Shown here: positions 1-11,761 of the stretch, one piece after another
How the letters are laid out: every line of letters starts with the position of its first letter
Position numbering within the stretch: the first letter of the stretch is position 1
Assembly: GCA_015501595.1 (NCBI GenBank)
Contig: JADNRX010000014.1
Coordinates: 124,001 to 188,000 of the forward strand
Length of the DNA stretch: 64,000 bases
Direction of reading: 5' to 3'
From: Hymenopellis radicata
Taxonomy: Eukaryota; Basidiomycota; Agaricomycetes; Agaricales; Physalacriaceae
Position numbers and translations under genes: made by a program
The notes under the pieces: model-generated
Seen by the model: only the letters and a program-made list of their open reading frames with translations
Databases searched by the model: none
What the model was told of the DNA's origin: nothing

Positions 1-234
1 CCTCAGTCCCATCCACAGCTGCCAGCCAACCACTCAACTCATTGTTGAGAGTGCTCTCTATGGGGGGATCATGAGCTCGACAACTCCAGATGGTGTAGAG
101 CGTACCGTCATCAGTATACCAACTGCCGGCATGTGAAGCGGATCGTACGTCCCTTCGTCTACGAGTTGGGGTACAAACATGTCAGCTACAATCGTCTCAG
201 TGTAAAGGCGCGCTTGCGTTGAATATTGAGACAT
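1..234 (-). CDS. 5' part of an unrecognised protein (runs off the left edge)
   Basis: Read on the minus strand from an ATG at 234, an exon of about 39 codons ends at a GTATAC donor near 116. It can be joined to an exon starting just after a CCCATAG acceptor near 58, and the frame then stays open to position 1 (ending AAVDGTE). Another in-frame ATG lies upstream at 267 and would add a hydrophobic stretch (MILLSLATIAY). The joined piece has no motif I recognise. The exon model rests only on splice consensus and frame continuity, so it is tentative; the rest of the gene is outside the window. Confidence 0.4.
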
Positions 235-426
235 GTAGGCGATGGTGGCAAGTGATAGTAAGATCAAACAGTTGCTATTTTAGGTATACACATCCATCGC
301 GTGCCCACTGCCCACGCAAGTGCTCGCGGCAACACCACAGGACGAGTGCATATCGCATGGTCATTATTGCAGCATAATGAGAGGTTACATATGAAGATTT
401 GAATGCAAATGACGATGGGAAACACT

Positions 427-959
427 CTACTCCTCTGACCGTAAACGAGCAGCTGGGTTGGTCACTTTGACGCCCAGAACTTTGGCCCTATAAGAGAGTA
501 TGAGTACACTAAGCGAAGCGACTTGAGGTGAACTAACCTCTCCAAGATTGTCGTACGGTTGCGGCTGCTGATGTTGTGCGCAATTTCGGCAGCAAAAGTT
601 TTGTTGTGCATGAGGAGGAGGTCGAGTTCGCGCACGTTGTTGACAAGGAATTTTTTCAGGCCATTGGCAGCAAGTGTCTCGTCTTCTTGTTGCTTCCGTA
701 ACCAATCTGCGGGTATGGTTTAGAACTAGGCAGGATACACCTCGCGCAACACACCTTGGGCATCGGGGTCTGGCCCTTGAAGCGCCTGCGCACTCTGTTA
801 TCAATACCCTTGGGCTTCCTCCATGCCTCCTTGACACCATGGTAGCGATCGGATTGGTGGCGCCTAAAGTAAATGTGTTAGAGACGAATCGCGCAACGAT
901 GCATGTACGCACTTGAAAGGCTTTGTGCGCTTCTTGACGATGGGGATCTTGACGGCCAT
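427..959 (-). CDS. RPL32: 60S ribosomal protein eL32 (one apparent frameshift)
   Basis: Cytosolic large-subunit ribosomal protein. Four exons are seen. They give [16 protein letters not shown], then [19 protein letters not shown] and the hallmark [13 protein letters not shown], then [14 protein letters not shown], and after a last intron the C-terminus [12 protein letters not shown]. Introns have GTGCGT, GTGTGT and GTTAGT donors and TAG or CAG acceptors. Length and order match the eukaryotic eL32 family (about 130 residues). Within exon 3, at about 664-665, the frame breaks between HLLP and NGLKKFLV. One added base (CCAAT to CCAAAT) restores the family sequence exactly. Since this is normally an essential single-copy gene, I take this as a sequence error and not a pseudogene. 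Confidence 0.93.
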
Positions 960-1774
960 TGCGATCTATGGGTGGAAAGAATGTATTAGTCTTGATTTCA
1001 AGAGATTCCGAGCAGAGATGCAGCAAGGGAAAATTTTGGGTTCCATCGTCATCCGAATCGCCAAGTATCCATCCAGCTCAGTTTCCAGCCAATCTGCAAG
1101 TAAGACCACTTGCTAGACTCGTAGAACCGTATTCTCGCAGAGAAATTGCAGCGATTGGGACACGTACAGTTCTGCGCTTGAGGAGGTCGAGGGCTTGAGG
1201 AGGATTGTGGTGTCCTGTTCTGGTTCCGCCGGCAGGCTCCGGAAACCTTCCATTTCGGGAGTACTACCTCCTCACCAGCCATGCTTCAACTTGCGTTATT
1301 CGTACACATATTACTCTTAAGAGTGCTACGGATATATACTTCTATAGAGTCTAGTGTATCCTTCTTCTAGTATTTCATCCAGCTTGAAGCAGAATGGATA
1401 ACATAGGACCTCCTTTGAACGTCACTGAATTTCACGGACCTACCTTCGACGACAGTTATTTCACTAGGCACGCGGTGTAGTAAGGGTGTTGAGGCGCATG
1501 TAGAGTCATTGTTGCATCTGTGGTCCTCCAAAACACCCCACTTTTCGAACTCTCCTACGTCGTGAATGTGTCTCGTCCAGTGTAAGAAGGGCTGAATTCT
1601 AAATGTAATCCAAACCAATGCAAGACCATGAAGCTCCACATTTGAAACATTCCGAGGCCTAAAGACCTCAAAAAAATTGCATTAGGAGTCTGGGTTGAAA
1701 CGTTGACTTTTGACTTTACTGTGAGTTGTGCGGTCTTACTGCGGGTGACACGCTTACCGTTGGCCGCCAGAAGC
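960..1774. other. Intergenic region between RPL32 and the kinase, with a coding-like scrap
   Basis: This 0.8-kb divergent spacer holds the promoters of RPL32 (minus) and the kinase gene (plus). On the minus strand at 1113-1253 there is a 46-codon frame (MEGFRSLPAEPEQDTTILLK onward) with a protein-like composition. A second coding-like run (DWLETELDGYLAIRMT) follows about 40 bp downstream in another phase. I could not join them with a convincing intron. They may be an exon remnant, a small gene, or chance. Nothing else in the spacer is recognisable. Confidence 0.35.
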
Positions 1775-4074
1775 ATGGTGCCTAGTAACCCAAGACCTTG
1801 TCAAGTGAAGACTTCATGCTCGGCACCGGATCTAAGGAGGTGCAAGGGCGCAGACCATGAGGACGAGAAGCAGAAAGTGGAACACAATCAACAGCCATCG
1901 GAGGAAGACTTGCTTATCATATCCGAGTCAAAAATCGGACAGAGTCCAGCCATGTCGAGCGCAGTGCGCGCCGCAAACGAGGGTAATTTGGAGCAAGTTG
2001 AAGACCTATTACAGCTTCACGCACGTGGTCGTTTGCCAGGACCGGTGAGAAACTTGAAGCCACTCTTAGACACACCATTGCCAACAGCTCGGCGACATTC
2101 TCTGTCTGCTCCTCCTCATCGCCGTTCATTTGGGCAGATAATATCCAATTATTTGCCACCCAATAACGTCAAGGAAGCTCTCCTTTATATGCTTTCCGTG
2201 CCGCCGCCGCTAGACCTGGCCTTTGACAATGACGAATGGTCTCCACAGCCTCGACTATACAGAGCAGCCAGCGTCGGCAGCTGGGGAGTAACGTCCATCG
2301 GTCGCGGATTCGACTGGGACGAGAACGACGACACGTCTGACTTGGCCTTTTCGCACAAAGAGACGCTTCACGAATCTCCTCCTCAGAAGGAGACTCCACG
2401 CTCGTCCTGGGTAGAGCCCAAAACCGAGTTTTACACCGAAAACCATGGTCGGAAAACACCAATCATCGTCGAATCGTCCAAAGTTATGCGGCCTATCATA
2501 AATCTCACTCCCACCGCTACCTTTGTCACGAACGCCAGCATTACTTCCGAACCATCCATCTACAGCCCGTCGTCACCAGCCATATCGGCTTCCCCCCTGA
2601 CTGCAGGCATCTCAACCCCCACTTCGATTAGAGCCCCTTCCTTACCGCGTTCTCCTTCCCAGCCTCGTCCACGACGACGTTCATCACAACAACGAGTATC
2701 CCTGATTGCCGGACGGGTTTCAATCGCGCCGATGGAACCACCATCACCGCCTCCCATCCTTCCAAAATCTCTCCATCGTGTCAACAGCTCGAGCAGTCTC
2801 ATCTCCTTGGCCTCCAGCACTCGCGCTCCTTCCCCGATCGAAGTAAAAGAGTCTTTCTTGGGAGAAAGAAACATTTCCGAATTTCACATCGAAGGCGAAA
2901 TCGGACGTGGCGCCTATGGCCTTGTTAAACGCGCTCGAGAAATCCAAAAGGATGGATCGTTTGGGGTGAGACGTCCTACCATTTTATACTGATCCCATTA
3001 TAACCATATCGTTATCAGCCACCGTTAGTGATTAAACAGGTTATCAAACAACGTATACTGGCCGACTGCTGGAAGAAACACCCGAAGTTCGGAACGATTC
3101 CCATAGAAATTTATGTCATGTCTGCTATCTCCAACACCTCATACGTTCTACCTCCTCGCCGGCCTTGGGACCCATCGCGATTAAAGTCGTGCCCCGATAA
3201 CACGATAAACTTATCATCTGATGGTGACGCCGCAAATGACTGGATAGAAGGCGAAACCGTCAAGGGTCATCCCAATATTTGTCCGCTGCTCGACTATTTC
3301 GAGGATTCACACTACTACTATCTTGTTCTGCCGTCATCTACACCAGAACCAAGTCCCAATGAACCTTCTCCACCTTCCGACCTCTTCGATCTCGTCGAGA
3401 GTTTTCCCCAAGGACTCCCGTCCAGTTCGATTTGCACATACCTAGGTCAAATTGCCGATGCGCTGGCCTTCCTTCACTCACATGGGATAGGTACGTCTTC
3501 CTGGTCTTGTTCAAGGCTGTTATTAATACGTGCTCCTTCAAAGTACATCGAGACGTGAAGGACGAAAATGTCGTGCTCGGCCCCCACGGACGATGCATAT
3601 TAATCGATTTCGGAAGCTCAGGGCTCATAAAAAAGCACGGCTGGGATTCGTTCAGCGGAACGTATGTGCTTTTTATCATCCACGCAATCTCCGTGGACTG
3701 ACTTGACCTTGTATAGCCTTGACTATGCAGGACCTGAGATATTGCGCGGCGAAAGGTATCACGGCAAGGAGCAAGACGTCTGGGCGTTCGGCGTTGTGGC
3801 ATACGTTCTTCTCGTTGGAGAATGTCCGTTCATGACTGCAGCCGAGGCGCAGGATGGATTAGATTCTCCCTTCGCCAGTGCTTCGATGGCCTTGGACGAG
3901 CGCTGTGCGGAGGGAAAGGAGTCTGACGGGGAAGAAGCTGACGGAGGCGGAGCTCTTGGCGATGCTGCAGCTCTCGTTCGAGCTTGCCTGCGGCTGCAAG
4001 TTTCGGCTCGTCCCACATTCGAGCAGATTCTCCAGTGTCGTTTCCTCGCCGGACACATTGGTTTGGAGCTCTGA
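1775..4074 (+). CDS. PAS-kinase-type Ser/Thr protein kinase without a visible PAS domain
   Basis: Four exons give about 712 residues. Residues 1 to about 365 are low-complexity Ser/Pro/Arg-rich sequence with several basophilic sites (RRHSLS, RRSSQQRVS). The kinase domain follows: glycine loop GRGAYG near residue 377, a KQRILADCW stretch like the start of the PASK/Psk1 catalytic domain, catalytic HRDVKDEN near 556, IDFGSSG near 575, and the PASK-like activation segment SGTLDYAGPEILRGERYHG followed by KEQDVWAFGVVAYVLL. PAS kinases (yeast Psk1/Psk2) tie nutrient status to sugar storage and translation. No PAS domain is evident in this short N-terminus, unlike the long yeast proteins. Start 1775 was preferred; ATG 1952 (MSSAVRAANEG) is an alternative. 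Introns are at 2966-3018, 3491-3543 and 3662-3716. Confidence 0.85.
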
Positions 4075-4669
4075 TAACTCATTGAATTTTCAGGATCCGC
4101 GAAAGAACGAAGAAGGCCAACAAGATGTATTCAAGACACATGCTGTATCAATCTTATCACTGTACTCACCTGTAATCGATCCGTGTTACCTTGCATTCGT
4201 TAATAGCACAACCTCACATTACTTAGTAGATACAAGAGATGATTTGTATTCTGTAGTAGGAAGCAGCTGGATAATTATCAAGTATTTAAGAGAGCGTATA
4301 CAGGAGTCCGTATTCAGACGGAGCCGAATCGGAGTCTCGGGAGTCACATACAGTCCACGCGGCATAGACCGGTCAGATCAGATTGAAAAATTTCATCGAT
4401 CTCTTTTGGGGTATTTAACCTAGGCAAACAGTCCAACCTTGCTTCCCACCCAACCACCACCTCGACTTTCACCCTTTGTACATCTAAAGTGGGTTTCCGC
4501 CTTTTCTTACTCTCTACGACTGCCTGCGCCCATCGTCTGTTCTAACCCCTTATCGACGCTGCTCACCGTTGTCGTTTTTCACTTGGATCGGTCTTTTTTT
4601 TCATTTTTTTCTCGTTGCGATGTCTTGCGATCATGTACTAACTCTTGTTGATCTGCAGAATCCATTAAA

Positions 4670-6458
<1,789 letters not shown>

Positions 6459-6776
6459 TTAGATGTAGAACCGCTGTATCTTTCTCTCCAGTTCCCATTT
6501 TTTTTACTCTTTCTTGGTATTCACTCATCATTTGTTGCAACTTGTCATATTACATTGTATTTACGATAACGAAACTGGCAGCTACGGCTGCGTACGATCG
6601 CTGTATGTTGAAGGAGCTGTTGCACACTACAATGAAAGTTGTATTACCATGACTGCTGCTCTGACTTGAAAATTTCTTTGGTGACTACATGGTTAAGGCT
6701 ATCACAATTGTGGCGCTCAAAAAGGTGAGATGAGGTGATTGTCGTAGATACATAACATTTTGTTTCTACCAGACTA

Positions 6777-7608
6777 TCACTGCTCTCTCTTTCCCCATAC
6801 ACTCCTGTTGAGCCTTCTCATCCCTACCTTCCATTTAAACACCCCGACGCGTGCTTTCTCTTTCTCGATGGGAAGGAAAGCAACTGCGTCGAGGGCTTGA
6901 CACACATAGTCACGGACGGACACATGCTCTGCAACAATAGCTTTCACACCGGAGAGGATGTAAACGCATGCTTCACCGCGTACGAGAGGAGGTCATTCTG
7001 CGCATGGGCGGCACGGTACGGTTCGTCCACGTAGAAATGGGATATCGTGGCTTCATCGTCCGACGACGCATCGACGGCGACGAGGCCGACGAACGTGTTG
7101 CCGTACTCCAAGAGCCAGAAGCCGGATGCGGGGCGCTTTGGGTTCGCGTAGTACGCGCAGAGGTCCGCCATGTCTGGTTTGCGGAGGAGGATGTGGGTTT
7201 GTTCTTCAAAGTATGGTCGGTTGAGCCTGAAGATGACGATTAGACCGAGCTATTGGATGTGTTGGGGGGAGACATACCAGTCGCTTAGAGCTAGTATGGG
7301 AGCGGCCAGCGCCATGAAGGCGGGCACGGGCGCCAGGTATCCCAGCCATCCATAGTGCGACTGAGACGGCCACCAGTTCATGTATTGCACGAACACGCAG
7401 GACAGGCCGACCCAGATGCTGATAGTAAGAGGGTGTCTTAGCGCTGATCGCCCCCGCGTTGTTAACTCGAAAAAAAGCAGAAGAACGATTGCGTACTTTT
7501 GACGTTCGCAGCGGCAAGGCCCTCCATGCTCGCTTTGGCGATGATGAACTTTGCGAGACGGTCATCGGCCGGCTGCAGGGGACGGATGCGGGCGATGGGC
7601 TCGACCAT
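6777..7608 (-). CDS. Membrane-anchored GNAT-family acetyltransferase
   Basis: Starts MVEPIARIRPLQPADD, a typical GNAT N-terminus. Two introns (donors GTACGC and GTATGT) follow. Between them lie two hydrophobic stretches (ISIWVGLSCVFVQYMNWW; YLAPVPAFMALAAPILAL) that look like a membrane hairpin. After them comes the C-terminal half of the acetyltransferase fold with GFWLLEYGNTFVGLVAVD and ISHFYVDEPYR. The acetyl-CoA loop is degenerate (AHAQNDLLSYAV). At about 6965 the frame closes early. Adding one base (GCGTTT to GCGGTTT) continues it as YILSGVKAIVAEHVSVRDY to a stop at 6777, so this is probably another missing base. An upstream ATG at 7668 is possible. Substrate unknown. Confidence 0.72.
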
Positions 7609-8914
7609 GGTGGTTGCGGGACATGGTGCAGAGCATTTTTGGACTCGTTGTGGGCGGAAGAGGCGCACGTTTGTCGCGGTATATCCGGGGATAGTGAGCC
7701 GATCAATCTAATCACTTCGTACACCAAAACACAGCCAAGTTTCCTGGTGCGTGTTTATGGTATGGCCGACGCGTGTGGCTTTATATTCAGGTGAAGATCT
7801 AGACGTTGTTGTCACTCTGAGATGCATAGTCGAACGCCATACTCGCGAGAATGGTCCCGTTGAATGCTATAGTACGTTCATGTCGTCGCGTTTAGTCCCG
7901 TCATTAACATTGTCGGATTGAAGATTTCCGAGGCCATTCCTTACGATGTCGAGGGTACGGTCTGATCTAGATTCATTCAATTCACAGTTTATTGACCATG
8001 CAACGCAGGCACCAACCGGGGAAACAAGTTTAAGGTTCATTTCCACCCTCCCACAGATAGCGTTTGCGTAAGTCAATCATTAGTATGATTTAGCAGATCT
8101 AGAAATTTGACGTCGACATAGCCGCTTTTGATGATGGACGCTCAGCGCTCAGGGACTGAGCTGTTTTATTCCCCGGGGAGGACGCTACGTGTCCAACCAC
8201 CTTGGACATCTCTCATAAACTGCATCGTAGGTGAATATCGTATCATCTCATCGTTAATAGCTACTAGGCGGACGTCTGGTACGTGACAACGTGTATTCCT
8301 TCGAACGGAAGTAGCATTGTCTTCCACAATTATTGTCCACCTATATATAGGCATTTAGGGTACGTTGGTATCCTTAGGGAGAGCCTCGGAGAGCCTTAAT
8401 ATTGATAGCGCTAGCACAAATAGCCGACTCTCGCATTCTCTTTTCTGTGTGCTTTTCCGCAACGGATATCTACAGCGCCACGCTCGGCAAAGGAAAGGAA
8501 GACGATTCTCAGCTGGTCTGCACAATTCCTGGCCTGGCCATGTTATGTATAGTAACAACACTCCGGTAAATGATCTTTGGAAACATCATGTGTACTCACC
8601 CAGAACAATTTTTTCATCCCGACCAGCGGGAGGAAAGGAACACCGAGACAGCCGAATCGAGACTTGGTTCGATAATGCAAGTGCTACATGTAAGTGTAAG
8701 CCGAGCAGAACATGGTAAGTTCGCCAATGCGGCGGATCGGAATAACTGTGCACTTGGACACTCATACTTGGAGAATCAATGGGTTCTTCTGAAGTTGGTG
8801 CGGACACACTGAACAACAATGCACAACACCAATCCCTATTCCAATGCGCGAAAAGTACACAGCAATGATAAGAAAACACTATACACAACAGATGGTAATC
8901 ACTTGATGAATCTC
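7609..8914. other. Gene-poor spacer
   Basis: About 1.3 kb upstream of the acetyltransferase and downstream of the velvet gene. Short open frames occur on both strands, but none has splice-linked continuation, family resemblance or codon pattern that supports a gene. No tRNA-like or small-RNA structure was recognised. Confidence 0.5.
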
Positions 8915-10980
8915 TCAATTCTCCTTCCTCAATATACTCCCAATGCTCAACTTATTACCCTGAACTGCTGTCGAATTCGAAAAGGTGCCTCCCGACGTAA
9001 CACTCGCGGAAGGCAGCGAAGGAGTCGCAAAGCCTCCGGTACTCGAGGCGGACGAGAATCCACCATTCGTACTTGCGGATGGGAAACTGGCCGACGTCGA
9101 CGAGGGGAAGCCTGCAGAGGATGCACCGGCAGAAGGAAAACCTGGACTTGCTGCACTCGAATAGCCTCCCGAAGAATAGTACCCACCGCCCCGTCCATGA
9201 TCAAACGAGGCCCGATGTGATGAGATGGGGGCGACGTACTCTCTGGCTCTGGTGGAGGTGAGTACTCTCTTGGGGGCGGGTACTCTCGAGGATGAGGGGT
9301 ATACTCTCTCTGCACGTGATGAGGAGGATGGGGAGTGTACTCCCTCGGCTGTGGTGGTGGAGCGGGAGGAGGCTGGCTATACTCTCTAGGTGTTTGCGTA
9401 TATTCTCTCGACGTAGTATAGTCTTCGCCACCCATCCGCTGCGCACCAGGTGGCGGCGGTATTGTGTTTTGCGGCTGACCGGATCCTTGTCCATACTCGG
9501 GACGCGGCACATAGTCTGGTCTCGGCACAGGAGCCGGCGCGTAACCATGAGGAGGCGGCGGTGGCGCATACTCTCCGGGCCGCGGTGCATAATCTCCAGG
9601 CCCAGGTCCAGGTCCAGGAGCGGGAGGCGCGCCCATCCTGGCGGTGTTCCCCACGCAGGATAATAGTACGGCATCGGAGGTGGCGGCATTCGCTGACTTG
9701 GAACGGGCCCATTGGAAGCATGGTGGTAAGCCTCAGGACCAGGAGGATAACCAGGTGGAGGCGGCGGCGGATAATGCCACATTGGAGGTGGGTGTGGATA
9801 ATAGTAGTCGTACGGACCGTGATGGTAATATTCGGGCGCAGGCGCTGAGTGGGGATGTGTTTGTGGCTGGTGAGGAGGTTGTTGAGCCTGTGGCGCCATT
9901 GGCGGCGGCGACGATCTAGATTGCGTAGGCAGAGGAGGAGGCGAATAACTTTGATTTTGTACGTGCGTTGCACCTGGCGGTGGCGGGATCGTCTGCGGTG
10001 GCGGCGGCGGTGGCATCGCCTGGGTCGTCGAGGCTGGGATTATGGCCGCCGGGGTGGGAACCAGCGCGCCAATTTGACCCTTCTCATTGTTCACCTCTTC
10101 TTCATCCTCCCTCCTCTGTCGCTTCCTATCCGGTCCTTTGACGCGTATATCCTTTCGTATACGGATCTTGATGCCCTGGTCGGCAAGACTAACAGACAAC
10201 TGCGTGCTTTCTGTTCGCAGTTAGTACGGTAGATGCCAAGAATAACCCAATAAACACTCACGCTCCATCCCAGGAAACTTTTTGGCAGTGTACACGTAGA
10301 AGGGAGTGCTGAAGACGCTCTTGCAGTGCTTTACCATGTTACCAGTCACTTCAAACAAAGACAACTACAAGACTTTAGCATTGCTATCATCTCGTGCTTG
10401 ATATTTAGAGACGGACCTTTAAGCGGTAACTGCCCTCGGTCCGGACGCTCACGTCTGGGAACACGAAGAATCCCACATCCTCGTCGTTGTCCTTCAGATG
10501 GTATAAACTAGACACGACCGATCCTTGCGTACAACGCGTGCGTCCGTCCTACAAACCCTGGGTTACTGACATGAATTGAGCCCAGAGCTGAGTCACGCAC
10601 TTTGAGCCAATGCAACTCTGTGTCATCATCCGGCTTTGCGAGACTCGCAAACATGAAATAGTACGGATTCTGAAGAAAGCCGAGGTTACTTGAGCCGCTG
10701 TTCGACGTGGAGGACGCGGAATTGAGCGGGCGAATCACGAGTTGCACGATAGGCGGCGGGTCGATAGGTCGCCGGTCGGCCTTGCCTCCGACGCCGCACA
10801 TGCGCGCCTGCTTGGGTTGCTGGCGCACTTTGAGCTCGTATTCCCTACAGAGAACACGTATTAGCTACCGAAGCTTCTCCTGCGAACCGAACCGGGTCCG
10901 ACTACTCACACTGCACCGTGCTGGGGCGGCGGCATAGGCGGTGGTGGTGGTGGTGGCATCGACAGCTGGATTTGAGACAT
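8915..10980 (-). CDS. Velvet-domain transcription regulator, VosA/VelB-like (two apparent frameshifts in the tail)
   Basis: Velvet proteins are fungal DNA-binding regulators that couple development, spores and secondary metabolism, often as heterodimers. The start MSQIQLSMPPPP is followed after an intron by YELKVRQQPKQARMCG, DRRPIDPPPIVQL, NPYYFMFASLAKP, CTQGSVVSSLYHLKD, VGFFVFPDVSVRTEGSYRLK, TPFYVYTAKKFPGMEQST and QGIKIRIRKDIRVKGPDRK. The RQQP and PYYFM motifs favour VosA over VelB. A Pro/Tyr-rich tail (DYAPRPGEYAPPPPPHGYAP style) and then a Gly/Ser-rich end finish the protein, about 600 residues in all. Two single-base losses, near 9637 (CCATCC) and near 9227-9231 (G-run), throw the tail out of frame; restoring them gives one continuous low-complexity tail ending at 8915. 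Confidence 0.88.
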
Positions 10981-11761
10981 GTCTCTATGTTCCGATTCAC
11001 GTTGGGTATCAAACGAGCGCGTCCTAGTAGTAGTAGTCCAATCGTTCCTTCCAAGAAATGTCGCTGTACAACTAGAAGCTGTGCAAGCAATGGTGGTCGC
11101 CGTCGTCGTCGGTCGAGCCCCTGCCTCGTCGTCGTCCCGTCTCTATAGGCCGAATTTTGTAGAAAAAAAGCCCTTCCCTGCAAATGGCGCTCGCTTAGCG
11201 TGAGGTGATGGGTGGTGGAGGGATCGGTGTAATCTGATCTGACCCACCCCAGGAAGTCGGTTCCACGGCAGAGCCCACGCCGCTCGGCTCGCCACACCTC
11301 TGGGTCGAACCTTCCGCATTCTCACAAACCGCTCCTTGGATATCTTTCCCACCTGAAGCTTGCGACACCCCTCGAAAACTTTGCTGCAATACGAAACCGG
11401 ATTCTCTTTCCCTCCGCATGTTCGCCACGCCCCCTCACATCTCACGACCATTGCCCCCGTTGGACTAATCGCACGCCAAGTTGGCAGACCCAATGGCTCG
11501 GACAAGTCCTGATTAGGTTCATCAACAAACTTCCTGGGTCCGAGCCATTCAGATGGCGGCGATAAGTGCATCCGCTTTTGTTCTTTCAGCCTTCCTTGTT
11601 GGTGTGGGATATCCTCACACATGATGACCTCGCGAAGCTGGCGTTGTGCAAGTCTCATTAAATTGAAGCATAACAAGGACATAAATAAGCCGAACACAGG
11701 CGAGGGTATCTAAAAGCATTTCCTTTCCAGTATTATAACACACCATATATACTGCCAAATC
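10981..11761. other. Long upstream region of the velvet gene
   Basis: About 0.8 kb between the velvet start codon and the stop of the SH3/RA gene, both on the minus strand. It should hold the velvet promoter and the 3' end of the neighbouring transcript. The only structure noted is a perfect 12-bp inverted repeat (listed separately). Long open frames on the minus strand here have no recognisable protein character. Confidence 0.5.
11492..11549. repeat. Perfect 12-bp inverted repeat, 34-nt spacer
   Basis: AATGGCTCGGAC at 11492-11503 faces its exact reverse complement GTCCGAGCCATT at 11538-11549. It lies about 510-570 bp upstream of the velvet start codon. It could be a hairpin in a transcript or a paired regulator-binding site; a chance match is also possible. 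Confidence 0.6.

Noticed and set aside
427..959. RPL32 as a pseudogene
   Set aside because: Only one one-base lesion in an otherwise intact, normally spliced gene, and the same kind of lesion recurs in other essential genes of the window.
7800..8914. Hidden RNA gene or transposon relic in the gene-poor spacer
   Set aside because: Looked for tRNA A/B boxes, terminal repeats and transposase-like frames; none found by eye.
9292..10232. Arg/Trp-rich plus-strand frames opposite the velvet gene
   Set aside because: Antisense of the proline-rich tail, which yields Arg/Trp/Gly strings by codon complementarity.
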